This document shows positions 21,376 to 30,425 of a stretch of DNA of 45,952 nt, one piece after another (positions within the stretch are counted from its first letter, which is position 1; every line of letters begins with the position of its first letter). Position numbers and translations under genes: made by a program. The notes under the pieces are model-generated. The model searched no databases. It was not told where the DNA came from and was given only the letters and a program-made list of their open reading frames with translations. The stretch is from Gammaproteobacteria bacterium (lineage in GTDB: Bacteria; Pseudomonadota; Gammaproteobacteria; Steroidobacterales; Woeseiaceae): positions 1 to 45,952 of the forward strand of contig JAOTWB010000019.1 in assembly GCA_029863125.1 (NCBI GenBank). Direction: 5' to 3'.

Positions 21376-23457
21376 CTAGCCTGACCTGGCGCAATTGCGC
21401 AGCGCGATCGCCATCTCGGCACCGCAGGAAAAGCGATCCGCTGGCCGTTTTGCGAGCGCCTTGGCAAGGACCGCGTCAACGCCAAGCGGTATTCCCGATC
21501 GCCGGGATGATACCGGCGCCGGGTCTTCAGTCGTTATTTTGGTCATCAGAACAGCTATGTTCGATGCCTTGAACGGAACCTCCCCAACCAGTAGCTCGTA
21601 TAGAGTAACACCAAGCGAAAACAAGTCCGACTGTCCGGTCAGATTTTCTGCCCCCAGCTGTTCCGGCGACATGTACATGGGCGTGCCGAGGACTATCCCG
21701 GTCTTGGTGCGATTATTGTCCGTCATGCGCGCGACACCGAAATCGCTGATCTTGAGCGATCCGTCTTTCGGGTTGTACAGGAGGTTGGCTGGCTTGATAT
21801 CGCGATGAATAACGCCCTGGTTGTGGGCGTAGTCCAGTGCGTCTGCCGTCAGGGCACAAAGCTCCAGCGCACGTTTGGGCGCGAGAAGCCTTTTCGGATC
21901 CGTGAAATCCTTCAAGGCGATACCCGGAACGTACTCCATGGCGATATAAGCCAGTCCTTTCTCTTCTCCGGCGTCAAATACCGTAATGATGTTGGGATGC
22001 GTAAGACGGCCGGCCGATTCCGCTTCTCCGTAAAAGCGCAGCCGGGCTTCCTTGAGCTCCTCGTCTTCGAACTCCTTTTCGATGGGAATGGCCTTTAACG
22101 CAAGCGGACGGTTGATGCGCGGGTCCTTGGCGAGATACACGGTGCCCATGGCACCGCGGCCAATGCGACGCTGAATGACGTAGCGGCCGAGTCTCTGCGG
22201 CGCACCACCGATGTGACTGGCCCGCATGTCACCCTGCGGATGCCCGGAGTGGGTTCGTTTCATCCACTCGAGAACGGCTTCTGCACGTTCCGGCTTGGCC
22301 TGCTCTTCAAATGCCAGCGACAGCTTGTACATCATTGCCGCGACGGTTTCCGACGGGCTGCAGCGCCTGAATTCGCCGAAGGCCGGTTCGAGGCGACCGG
22401 CCGAAAGGAAGTCGGACCCACGTTGAAAAGCGTTCTTCGAGACTTTCTTGATATCCGCCACGAGAAAAACGCTGAGTATCGCTACGCTCAAAAAAATCAG
22501 GATGGGACGTCCGAGATCGATGCGAACATGTAGCCCGAGCAACAAAAGTGCCTCGAGCAACAGCAGCGATATCACGGCGGTCACCGCCAGCACCGCAATT
22601 TCACGGCGGTTGCGATCGGGCATGAATAGCACCGAGACGATCGCGAGCAAGACGGGCGCCAGCCACTCCATGGCTTTGGCCCAGGAGGGTGCGATGATCA
22701 TCCGTTCATTTTCTAAATCGGCCAGTAACGCAGCTGTTAATTCTGAAGGGGTAACGAATTGTCCGGATGGCAGCACCGCCTCGGCGCCGACCAGTGCAGG
22801 GTCCGAGTCGACAAATACGGTCGCGCCGGCGAACGACCGATCGCCCTCGAGTATCTCCGCAACACTCAGTCTCGGGAGTGCGCCGTAATTGGAGAAATAG
22901 ATGGCATCGTCGGAACTGGAGAAGCGCGGCGCCGTAGCCGTCGCGGACTCGACAAGCGCGATTGCCAGCGGCAGCGATGGCGACATGACGCCGCCATTCA
23001 GATGCCAAAGTTCGGAGCGTCGCAACACTCCATCGTCATCGGCCCGAATCTTGACGAACCCGTTATGCAGAGAGACATCGGCAAAACGATGACGCGACGG
23101 AACAAAAATGGGTGTACCGGAGCTCATCAATGCCGTCCAGCCCGGCAGCTCATCGGACTCCGCAAGATCGGGCGGGTTCGCCAGGACGATGCGGTTGGCA
23201 TTATCGTTGTGCAGTTTCTGCACGATCCTGCCGTATTCGTGCAGGACTTGATCCGGGTTCGCTTTTTGTGGATTGATGCTGACGATGTAGGCGTTGCCAA
23301 GAGACTGGCCGGGGAGGTTGCCGGCCAGCTGGTCGTACAACAGCCGGTCCGCGGTCACGAACCATTGTGCCAGCGGGCCATATACCAGCAGCAGCAGCAC
23401 GCTCACGAAGCCGAGCGCAATAAGGCGGTTCCGTTTAAGGTAGTTTCCCGTCTTCAA
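21376..23457 (-). CDS. CHASE2-domain transmembrane Ser/Thr protein kinase
   Basis: 693 residues. An N-terminal membrane span (about 12-30) leads to an extracytoplasmic CHASE2 sensor domain (about 35-260; LLYDQLAGNLPGQ, SLPLAIALVE, FVTPSELTAALLADL), then three spans (about 265-335), a linker, and a C-terminal Hanks kinase: GRGAMGTVYLAKD near 437, LALKAIP, HRDIKPANLLYN, DFGVARM. It has the full RD motif, unlike the other kinase at 7136. TTG start preceded by GGGAC. With the PP2C and FHA genes it forms a compact signalling operon; the signal is unknown. Confidence 0.92.
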   Translation of the reverse strand: MKTGNYLKRNRLIALGFVSVLLLLVYGPLAQWFVTADRLLYDQLAGNLPGQSLGNAYIVSINPQKANPDQVLHEYGRIVQKLHNDNANRIVLANPPDLAESDELPGWTALMSSGTPIFVPSRHRFADVSLHNGFVKIRADDDGVLRRSELWHLNGGVMSPSLPLAIALVESATATAPRFSSSDDAIYFSNYGALPRLSVAEILEGDRSFAGATVFVDSDPALVGAEAVLPSGQFVTPSELTAALLADLENERMIIAPSWAKAMEWLAPVLLAIVSVLFMPDRNRREIAVLAVTAVISLLLLEALLLLGLHVRIDLGRPILIFLSVAILSVFLVADIKKVSKNAFQRGSDFLSAGRLEPAFGEFRRCSPSETVAAMMYKLSLAFEEQAKPERAEAVLEWMKRTHSGHPQGDMRASHIGGAPQRLGRYVIQRRIGRGAMGTVYLAKDPRINRPLALKAIPIEKEFEDEELKEARLRFYGEAESAGRLTHPNIITVFDAGEEKGLAYIAMEYVPGIALKDFTDPKRLLAPKRALELCALTADALDYAHNQGVIHRDIKPANLLYNPKDGSLKISDFGVARMTDNNRTKTGIVLGTPMYMSPEQLGAENLTGQSDLFSLGVTLYELLVGEVPFKASNIAVLMTKITTEDPAPVSSRRSGIPLGVDAVLAKALAKRPADRFSCGAEMAIALRNCARSG

Positions 23458-23647
23458 CGTATTTCATGTCCCTGTTTTAAGGGCAAAATTATAAGTAAAT
23501 GGGGATCGCCGTAATGAGATAGGGTTGGCACTTTTTATGTAATACAGGTTCTGAAGGCGGTGCTATCATTGGCGCCGTCGCACGGCAGGCGAATTTAACA
23601 ATAATCCCGGCCGGCGTCGCGCCGAGACGAAATTGAAAATCATAAAA

Positions 23648-23659
23648 GTTATATATAAC
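23648..23659. promoter_or_regulatory. AT-rich palindrome in the kinase-radA divergent region
   Basis: GTTATATATAAC, a perfect 12-bp palindrome. TTGAAA at 23633 with a 17-base spacer gives a possible promoter toward radA whose -10 would overlap the palindrome. The 290 bp between the kinase and radA start codons holds no gene. Confidence 0.3.
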
Positions 23660-23747
23660 AATGAGTTAGTCGTTAAGGATGTGCGGCTGCCGAGCCGCAG
23701 GGCGCGCCCGTGCGCCGGTGCCCGCCTGGATCCGCGCTAGCACGGCC

Positions 23748-25088
23748 ATGGCGAAGGTCAAAAAAGCCTACGTTTGTTCCGAGTGTGGTGCACACAGCGT
23801 CAAATGGGCCGGCCAGTGTCCCGACTGCCTGACGTGGAATACGCTTTCAGAGACGACCATATCGGCTCCACATTCGACGGCGCGCTCCAGCGACCGGACA
23901 CAGCGGCTGGATGAGCTGGCCGGCGACATCGAGCAGCGGTACGGCACTGGATTCGGCGAGTTCGATCGTGTGCTTGGCGGCGGCCTTGTGCCGGGCGCTG
24001 TCGTGCTATTGGGAGGCGATCCCGGCGTCGGTAAGTCAACCTTGCTGCGGCAGGTGTCCGCCAGCCTCGTTTCAGACCTGCCGGTCTGTTACGCAACCGG
24101 GGAAGAGTCGCTGCGCCAGATCGGGCAGCGTGCAATGCGGTTGGGGCTCGATGCGTCGGGCATGAACCTCCTGGCGAATACTTCGATTGAAAATGTGCTG
24201 GAGCAGACGTTGCGCTGCGGCGCCAAAGTGCTGGTTGTAGACTCTATACAGACGATGACCTGCGACCACCTGCCGTCAGCGCCGGGCTCGGTGGCCCAAC
24301 TGCGTGAAAGCGTGAGCCGCGTCGTGCAGTTTGCAAAGCAAAACGAAGTTTCTGTGTTTGTTATCGGTCATGTCACGAAGGAAGGCGCGATCGCCGGTCC
24401 GCGGGTCGTCGAACACATGGTTGATACAGTGCTTTATTTCGAGAGCGATCCGGCCAGTCGCTACACGATGATCCGCTCGGTGAAAAACCGTTTTGGCGCA
24501 AGTGGTGAAATGGGCGTATTTGCGATGACCGAAACCGGATTCCGCGAGGTTAGCAACCCGTCGGCGATTTTTCTATCCCGTGATTCGGTCGATGAACCGG
24601 GGAGCATCGTTTCCGTCGTCTGGGAGGGCAGCCGCGCACTCTTGGTCGAGATTCAGGCGCTCGTTGCCGATGGCAACAGCAATTACGCGAAGCGACTTGC
24701 ACAGGGCGTAGACCAGAACCGCCTTGCTTTGTTGCTTGCGGTCCTGCAGCGGCACGGCGATCTCGCCGTTGCCGATGAAGACGTATTTGTCAACGTCGTT
24801 GGCGGCCTCCGGATAGCCGAGACCGCCGTCGATCTGCCGACGCTGCTTGCAATAGTCTCGAGTTATCGTGATCGGGCTTGCGCGAAGCGACTTATCTGTT
24901 TTGGCGAAATCGGCCTGGCCGGCGAGATTCGACCCGTGCGTTTCGGTGCCGAGCGCGTCGCGGCGGCGGCAAAACAGGGATTTACCCGCGCGATTATCCC
25001 GGTTGGCAACGTGCCTAAACGAGTTCCCGAAGGCATTGACGTGACCGGCGTGCGGCGTCTGAGTGAAGCGCTGGACGCAGCCTGGTAG
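23748..25088 (+). CDS. radA: DNA repair protein RadA
   Basis: RecA-like ATPase that promotes branch migration during recombination. The ATG at 23748 gives the typical start MAKVKKAYVCSECGAH, so the longer frame from 23679 is rejected. 446 residues: a four-cysteine zinc finger (C-x2-C, then C-x2-C; about 10-27), Walker A GGDPGVGKSTLLRQ near 90, the RadA-specific VKNRFGASGEMGVF, and the C-terminal Lon-like domain. E. coli RadA is 460 residues. Stands alone; converges on the yfjD-like gene. Confidence 0.95.
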   Translation: MAKVKKAYVCSECGAHSVKWAGQCPDCLTWNTLSETTISAPHSTARSSDRTQRLDELAGDIEQRYGTGFGEFDRVLGGGLVPGAVVLLGGDPGVGKSTLLRQVSASLVSDLPVCYATGEESLRQIGQRAMRLGLDASGMNLLANTSIENVLEQTLRCGAKVLVVDSIQTMTCDHLPSAPGSVAQLRESVSRVVQFAKQNEVSVFVIGHVTKEGAIAGPRVVEHMVDTVLYFESDPASRYTMIRSVKNRFGASGEMGVFAMTETGFREVSNPSAIFLSRDSVDEPGSIVSVVWEGSRALLVEIQALVADGNSNYAKRLAQGVDQNRLALLLAVLQRHGDLAVADEDVFVNVVGGLRIAETAVDLPTLLAIVSSYRDRACAKRLICFGEIGLAGEIRPVRFGAERVAAAAKQGFTRAIIPVGNVPKRVPEGIDVTGVRRLSEALDAAW

Positions 25089-25101
25089 GTTCAGCAGCCC
25101 T

Positions 25102-26370
25102 CTACGAGAGCGTTGGAATGTGCCGACCGACCCTGACTGAGCGAATCCTATTATCGTCGGTTTCCACGATCTCGATCGGGTAACCGTTGATCTTCAGGCG
25201 GGTGCCGGGCGCAGGAATGGTCTCCAGCATCTCGACGATCAGGCCGTTGATGGTTTTCGGTCCGTCCGTCGGCAGGTTCCAGTCTTGTGAACGATTGAGC
25301 TCGCGGATGTTGGCAGTAGCATCGACAAGGAAGGTGTTTGACGTTTCTTTGATGACGTCGGTCTCTTCATCGGACGGGTCGGTCGTAAACTCGCCGACAA
25401 TTTCCTCGAGAATGTCTTCCAGCGTGACAATTCCCTGGATATCGCCATACTCGTCGACAACCAGGGCTATACGCTCGCGACGCCGCTGGAATTGCACCAG
25501 CTGCGTGCTCAGGGGTGTACCCTCGGGAATGAAGTAGGGCTCGGACAGCAGGGACTCCAGGCTGTCCTTGGTTACCTCCTGCTCTGCCAGGTTCGCAAGC
25601 CTGCGGAAATGCAAAATGCCGACAACGTGATCGATATCATCGCGATAGACAGGCATTCGGGTGTGCTGACTGTCCCGGATAATCGTCTCGATCGCGGTGA
25701 TGTCGCCGTTGAGATCGATGCCAATGATCTCATTGTGGGGCACCATGACGTCGTCGACGGTTACCTTTTCCAGGTCGAGGATGCTGAGCAACATCGTACG
25801 GTAGCGTGGGGACAGTCTTGCGCCGGCCTCGTAGACGAGCGTGCGTAATTCCTCGCGTGTCAGGGACTGCAATTCGGCGCCGTTTTCCCGGACACCAAGC
25901 AGAAACAATACGCCGTTCGATGCCGCGTTTGTGAGCCAGACAATGGGGTAGGTGATTTTCAGCAGGGGGTAGTAGATCAATGCTGCCGGAAAGGCGAAGC
26001 GTTCCGGGTGTAAAGCGGCGAGCGTCTTGGGAGCCGCTTCGGAGAAAATCAGGACAGCCAGCGTCAGGATCAACGTGCCTAATGCGACTGCCGGCTGTCC
26101 GCCAATTTCGAACGCGATCACTGCGACCAGTGATGCGGCCGAGAAATTAACGAGGTTGTTGCCCAGGAGAATCAATCCAATGAGCCGATCGGGGCGTCTC
26201 AACAGCCTTTCGGCGAGGCGCGCGCCGCGATGACCTTCGCGGGCCTTATGGCGAAGCTGGTAACGGTTGAGGCTCATGAGGGCGGTTTCCGAGCCAGAAA
26301 AAAAGGCGGAAAGCAGCAGTAAGATAACAAGCAGGCTAATAAGGCCTGCTAGCGGTATGTCGTCGCCCAA
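25102..26370 (-). CDS. yfjD: HlyC/CorC-family membrane protein (DUF21, CBS pair, CorC domain)
   Basis: 422 residues. An N-terminal DUF21 (CNNM-like) membrane domain with three or four spans (FFSGSETALMSLNRYQLRHK) is followed by a CBS pair (about 205-330; HTRMPVYRDDIDHVVGILHF, ALVVDEYGDIQGIVTLEDIL) and a C-terminal CorC/HlyC domain. Relatives affect magnesium and cobalt efflux; the E. coli neighbour of ypjD/ffh, yfjD, has the same layout and position. TTG start. Adjacent to ypjD on the same strand. Confidence 0.92.
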   Translation of the reverse strand: MGDDIPLAGLISLLVILLLLSAFFSGSETALMSLNRYQLRHKAREGHRGARLAERLLRRPDRLIGLILLGNNLVNFSAASLVAVIAFEIGGQPAVALGTLILTLAVLIFSEAAPKTLAALHPERFAFPAALIYYPLLKITYPIVWLTNAASNGVLFLLGVRENGAELQSLTREELRTLVYEAGARLSPRYRTMLLSILDLEKVTVDDVMVPHNEIIGIDLNGDITAIETIIRDSQHTRMPVYRDDIDHVVGILHFRRLANLAEQEVTKDSLESLLSEPYFIPEGTPLSTQLVQFQRRRERIALVVDEYGDIQGIVTLEDILEEIVGEFTTDPSDEETDVIKETSNTFLVDATANIRELNRSQDWNLPTDGPKTINGLIVEMLETIPAPGTRLKINGYPIEIVETDDNRIRSVRVGRHIPTLS

Positions 26371-26445
26371 TAGAAGGGGACCTCCAAATCAGTCGGGGCC
26401 GAAGCAGTTCAACAGGCCACCGTCACGCTGTCAAGAACGCCTGTC

Positions 26446-27252
26446 TCAACCCCAGCTGCGGTTGAATATCTGCTCCAGTATCAGGCGGCTGCCGAAGTAG
26501 GCCAGGCAAAGCGTCGCGAAGCCCCAAAGGTAGAGTTTTACTGCGCGTTTGCCGCGCCAGCCCGCCACGAAGCGGCCGGCCAGTAGCACGCCAAATACGA
26601 CCCAGGCGAGTAATGACAGCGCGAACTTGTGGGCGAGGTGTTGCTCCACGAGGTCGTTGACAAAAGACAGGCCGGTAGCAATAGCGAGCGTCAGGCCCGC
26701 AAAGCCGGTCGCCGAAATGCCGATGAGCAGTTTTTCAGTCGTTTCCAGTGGCGCAAAGAGCTGATTGGCCGGTGTGATCCGCGCGGAGTGTAAACGGCGT
26801 TCCTGTATCAGTGCGAATAGCGCGACAATTGCGCCCACCGTCAGCAGTCCATAGGAGATCAGCGCGATCAGCACGTGCGCACGGATCTGCCAGGTCATTA
26901 CGATGCTGGCACCAGGCGCCCCTGAAGCGGCCATTAGTGACGCTGTCGCTGCTGACAATACGAGCATGCCGGCGCTCATACCTCGCAACGAAGGTTCGAT
27001 CGCCGCGAGCAAAGCGATCAGGGCCAGCTCGAGTCCGATGAGCGATGCCGCGCTGCCGACCGACAGGTTGAAGCCGGCGTCGGGAAGAATCAAATCGAAC
27101 AGATTTTGCCCATGGAGACCCACGCCTATGGCCGCGAAAATAAACGCGACAAGGAAATATGGGCGAGCTTGGTCGGCAAACCGCGGCAAGCGATTCATCG
27201 TGAAACCCACGGCAGCCAGCAGATAGAGCAAAAGAATTGTGATTTGAGACAC
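26446..27252 (-). CDS. ypjD: CcsA/HemX-like cytochrome c assembly protein YpjD
   Basis: 268 residues, about eight membrane spans. The conserved HVLIALISYGLLTVGAI and the histidine in VEQHLAHKFALSLLAW fit YpjD, a member of the CcsA/CcmF/HemX group that handles haem in cytochrome c maturation. Synteny with ffh (divergent) and the CorC-type gene matches E. coli. GTG start. Its exact substrate is not established. Confidence 0.88.
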   Translation of the reverse strand: MSQITILLLYLLAAVGFTMNRLPRFADQARPYFLVAFIFAAIGVGLHGQNLFDLILPDAGFNLSVGSAASLIGLELALIALLAAIEPSLRGMSAGMLVLSAATASLMAASGAPGASIVMTWQIRAHVLIALISYGLLTVGAIVALFALIQERRLHSARITPANQLFAPLETTEKLLIGISATGFAGLTLAIATGLSFVNDLVEQHLAHKFALSLLAWVVFGVLLAGRFVAGWRGKRAVKLYLWGFATLCLAYFGSRLILEQIFNRSWG

Positions 27253-27321
27253 AGAAACCCGCTGGGCATTGACCTAACGTCAGATCATCCCATATGCACA
27301 AGTTCATGAGAACCCTCAGTT

Positions 27322-28089
27322 ATGCGAATTCGCGTGCTTGGTTGCAGCGGCGGTATTGGCGCAGGCGCACGTACCTCGGCGCTGCTGATCGACAATGATG
27401 TGCTCATCGATGCAGGCACAGGTATTGGCGATCTCGAACTTCAGGACCTGGATTCGATTCGCCACGTTTTCCTGACGCACGCGCATCTCGATCATATCGC
27501 CGGGCTGCCAATGCTCGCCGATCGGGTATTCGACGAGACCTTTGCAACGCCACTCACGGTGTACGCAAGGGAAGAAACGCTGCGTGCCGTTCGGGACCAC
27601 CTTTTCAATGATGTGATCTGGCCGAACTTCGCGAAACTGCCGACGCCGCATAATCCGATGTTGCGCTATCACGTCTGCAGCCCCGGTGACACGATCACGA
27701 TCGATCGCCGCGAATTCTATGCAGTCGATGTCATGCATTCTGTTCCCTCGCTCGGTTTTACGGTGCAAAACTCCGGCGGAGCATTTGCCGTCAGCGGAGA
27801 CACAAAAACCAACGAGACGCTCTGGCCGGTGCTGAACGCATGTAAAGACCTTCGGGTTCTCGTTATTGAGGTTTCATTCCCTGACGAGATGCAGGAGCTG
27901 GCGGCGGACTCCGGTCATTACACACCGAAGACCTTGACCAACGATTTGCGGCGCCTGCGTCACGACCCGGAAATATGGCTCACCGGCATGAAGCCTGGCG
28001 AAGAGGACAGGATTTTCGCGCAGGTTACGCAAGCGGCGCCCGAGAAAAACATCCAGATGCTGTCGCGCGGTACCGTTCTGACCGTTTAG
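27322..28089 (+). CDS. Class II cyclic-nucleotide phosphodiesterase (MBL fold)
   Basis: 255 residues of the metallo-beta-lactamase fold. HAHLDHIAGL near 54-63 is the class II 3',5'-cyclic-nucleotide phosphodiesterase signature; further metal ligands lie in VDVMHSVPSLGFTV and FAVSGDTKTNE and near the C terminus. Homologues (CpdP, yeast Pde1) hydrolyse cAMP, though some act on other phosphoesters, and this one is shorter than the fungal enzymes. If it destroys cAMP it would tune the CRP-like sites at 3231, which is inference. It precedes ffh by nine bases. Confidence 0.85.
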   Translation: MRIRVLGCSGGIGAGARTSALLIDNDVLIDAGTGIGDLELQDLDSIRHVFLTHAHLDHIAGLPMLADRVFDETFATPLTVYAREETLRAVRDHLFNDVIWPNFAKLPTPHNPMLRYHVCSPGDTITIDRREFYAVDVMHSVPSLGFTVQNSGGAFAVSGDTKTNETLWPVLNACKDLRVLVIEVSFPDEMQELAADSGHYTPKTLTNDLRRLRHDPEIWLTGMKPGEEDRIFAQVTQAAPEKNIQMLSRGTVLTV

Positions 28090-28098
28090 AATACGCGG

Positions 28099-29460
28099 AT
28101 GTTCGACAATCTGAGTGGCCGTCTATCGGACGCTGCCCGCCAACTTTCAGGCAGGGGCCGGCTGACCGAAACCAATATCAAAGATACCCTGCGGCAGGTT
28201 CGCCTGGCTCTGTTGGAAGCCGACGTTGCGTTACCGGTCGTCAAGGGCTTCATCGATCGAATCCGTGACCGTGCACTCGGCGAAGAGGTTGGCAAAAGCC
28301 TGACGCCGGGGCAGGCGCTGGTAAAAATTATTCACGCCGAACTGGTTCGCATTCTGGGAAGCGAATCTGCGCCGCTCGACTTTAGAGCACAGCCACCGGT
28401 CGTCATTCTGATGGCCGGTTTGCAGGGCTCCGGCAAAACAACAACCGCGGCGAAACTCGCCAAACGACTGATCGACGTCGAGAAGAAAAAGGTCATGCTC
28501 GTCAGCGTGGATGTGCATCGGCCTGCCGCCATTCTCCAGCTGCAGACGCTCGCGGCCGAAGTTGGCGCAGTGCATTGCAGAAGTGATGCAACTGAGAGAC
28601 CGACGGCTATCGTCGATCGCGCGCTGGACGAGGCGCGCCGATCTCACGTGGACGTGCTTATCGTGGACACGGCGGGCCGGCTCCATATCGACGAAAAAAT
28701 GATGCAGGAGGTCATTGAGGTCCATAACGCGGCCCGGCCCCACGACACTCTGTTTGTGGTCGATAGCATGGCCGGTCAGGATGCGGTGAACTCCGCAACC
28801 GCATTCAATCAGAGCCTGCCTTTAACCGGCGTCGTATTGACCAAGACAGACGGCGACGCCAAGGGCGGCGTTGCGCTGTCGGTTCGGGAGGTAACCGGGA
28901 AACCGATCCGCTTCATGGGTGTCGGCGAAAAAGTCGATGCGCTCGAGGCATTCCATCCGGATCGAATGGCGTCGCGGATTCTGGGCATGGGCGACGTGCT
29001 GACCCTGGTGGAGGAGATCGAACAAAAAGTCAGCAAGGAGCAGACTGAAAAACTCGCGAAAAAGCTGAAGAAAGGCCGTGGTTTCGACCTGGGCGACCTT
29101 CGCGATCAGCTCGAGCAGATGCTCAACATGGGCGGACTCGCGTCGATGCTTGAAAAGCTGCCGCTGCCGGGCAACGTCAATCCGGCCGCCCTGCAGGACA
29201 GCGCCAACGAGGCGAAGATCCGACGTCAAATAGCGATCATTAATTCCATGACCCCGTCGGAGCGGCGCTTCCCGAAGACCATAAACGGATCTCGCAAGAA
29301 ACGCATCGCCGGAGGTGCGGGGCAGCAGATCCAGGACGTCAATCGTCTGCTAAAGCAGCACATGCAGATGGAGAAAATGATGAAAAAGGTGTCCAAGGGC
29401 GGCATGAAGAAGTTCATGCGCGGCATGCCGGGAGGCGGTTTGCCGCCGGGAATGCGGTGA
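28099..29460 (+). CDS. ffh: Signal recognition particle protein Ffh (SRP54)
   Basis: GTPase of the signal recognition particle; with 4.5S RNA it targets membrane proteins to the inner membrane. 453 residues: N domain, G domain with P-loop LMAGLQGSGKTTTAAKLAK near 105, VDTAGRLHID and TKTDGDAKGG, and the methionine-rich M domain ending MRGMPGGGLPPGMR. ATG at 28099, shortly after the phosphodiesterase gene, suggesting co-transcription. Confidence 0.97.
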   Translation: MFDNLSGRLSDAARQLSGRGRLTETNIKDTLRQVRLALLEADVALPVVKGFIDRIRDRALGEEVGKSLTPGQALVKIIHAELVRILGSESAPLDFRAQPPVVILMAGLQGSGKTTTAAKLAKRLIDVEKKKVMLVSVDVHRPAAILQLQTLAAEVGAVHCRSDATERPTAIVDRALDEARRSHVDVLIVDTAGRLHIDEKMMQEVIEVHNAARPHDTLFVVDSMAGQDAVNSATAFNQSLPLTGVVLTKTDGDAKGGVALSVREVTGKPIRFMGVGEKVDALEAFHPDRMASRILGMGDVLTLVEEIEQKVSKEQTEKLAKKLKKGRGFDLGDLRDQLEQMLNMGGLASMLEKLPLPGNVNPAALQDSANEAKIRRQIAIINSMTPSERRFPKTINGSRKKRIAGGAGQQIQDVNRLLKQHMQMEKMMKKVSKGGMKKFMRGMPGGGLPPGMR

Positions 29461-29562
29461 TTTTTCAGCCAGTTGCGGCCTGAAAGACAAGCATCACGGC
29501 CAGAATCGGGAGCCGATACTCTAAGGTACGGAAATACTTAACTATTTTCGCCGCCAAAACGC

Positions 29563-29590
29563 TTCACATTTGTCCCAAAACCCGTACAAT
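29563..29590 (+). promoter_or_regulatory. rpsP operon promoter
   Basis: TTCACA, 16-base spacer, TACAAT, followed by GCGCC. It lies about 70 bp before rpsP, between ffh and the rpsP-rimM-trmD-rplS genes. Confidence 0.6.
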
Positions 29591-29599
29591 GCGCCGTCT

Positions 29600-29617
29600 A
29601 CTCGGGCCGGCCCGAGT
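29600..29617 (+). repeat. 18-bp palindrome at the 5' end of the rpsP mRNA
   Basis: ACTCGGGCCGGCCCGAGT, fully self-complementary. It begins about 10 bases after the TACAAT box, so it would sit at the very 5' end of the transcript as a hairpin (CTCGGG-CCGG-CCCGAG). It is followed by no T-tract; it could stabilise the messenger or bind a regulator. Confidence 0.55.
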
Positions 29618-29658
29618 CAAGGCATGTCTGCCTCTTTTTATACAGATACGGAAATGTA

Positions 29659-29916
29659 ATGGTTAGTATTCGACTTTCGCGCGCTGGCGCGAAAAAGCGC
29701 CCTTTTTACCACCTGGTGGTTACCGACAGTCGCAATCGTCGGGACGGCCGGTATATCGAGCGAATTGGTTTTTTCAATCCCGTCGGACGGGAGCATGAGG
29801 ATAACCTCCGGGTTGATCTGGAGCGTGCCGACTACTGGATTGGCAAGGGCGCACAGCCGTCAGATCGCGTCGCATCGTTGCTGAAAAAGCACCGCAAGGC
29901 CGCCGCGAGCAGCTGA
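29659..29916 (+). CDS. rpsP: 30S ribosomal protein S16
   Basis: 85 residues, family length. [20 protein letters not shown], then [19 protein letters not shown], are S16 signatures. S16 binds and stabilises the 5' domain of 16S rRNA. First gene of the conserved rpsP-rimM-trmD-rplS operon. Confidence 0.98.
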   Translation: MVSIRLSRAGAKKRPFYHLVVTDSRNRRDGRYIERIGFFNPVGREHEDNLRVDLERADYWIGKGAQPSDRVASLLKKHRKAAASS

Positions 29917-29920
29917 GCTC

Positions 29921-30421
29921 TTGGCGCCCGAGCCGATAGTGCTGGGACGTATTTCCGGTGTGTTCGGTGTGCGAGGGTGGGTCCGGGTGTTTTCGTACAC
30001 CGACCCGCGTGAAGCGATACTTGATTACGATAGCTGGTTGCTCGGCCAAAAGGGAGCGTGGCGACCGGCCAAAGTCGCTGAAGGACAGAGGCACGGAAAA
30101 ACGGTCGTGGCGCGAATTGATGGATTCGACGACCGCGACCAGGCGGCAACGCTGATCGGGGCTGAAATCGGAGTACCCAGGGCGGCGTTGCCTGCAGCGG
30201 AAGAGGGTCGTTATTACTGGTCCGATCTCGAAGGGCTGCGGGTCGTGCAAAGTGATGGCTCGGAACTTGGGGTACTTGCATACCTGCTCGAGACCGGCGC
30301 ACACGACGTAATGGTCGTAAAAGGCGACAAGGAGCAATTGGTTCCATTCGTCAAAGATAGAGTAGTACTCGACGTTGATCTCGAGAAAGGCGTAATCACC
30401 GTCGACTGGGATTGGGACTGA
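29921..30421 (+). CDS. rimM: Ribosome maturation factor RimM
   Basis: 166 residues. [20 protein letters not shown] at the N terminus and the PRC-barrel segment [11 protein letters not shown], with [16 protein letters not shown] near the C terminus, define RimM, which assists 30S head maturation with S19. TTG start, four bases after rpsP. Confidence 0.95.
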   Translation: MAPEPIVLGRISGVFGVRGWVRVFSYTDPREAILDYDSWLLGQKGAWRPAKVAEGQRHGKTVVARIDGFDDRDQAATLIGAEIGVPRAALPAAEEGRYYWSDLEGLRVVQSDGSELGVLAYLLETGAHDVMVVKGDKEQLVPFVKDRVVLDVDLEKGVITVDWDWD

Positions 30422-30425
30422 CGAC

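Noticed and set aside
23524..23540. TTGGCACTTTTTATGTA upstream of the CHASE2 kinase as a second sigma-54 site
   Set aside because: The -24 part fits but the -12 part lacks the essential GC.
27238..27253. TGTGA-N6-ACACA near the ypjD start, beside the cyclic-nucleotide phosphodiesterase gene
   Set aside because: Nine of ten CRP positions, but roughly one such match is expected by chance in the window and it overlaps a coding start with no second site.
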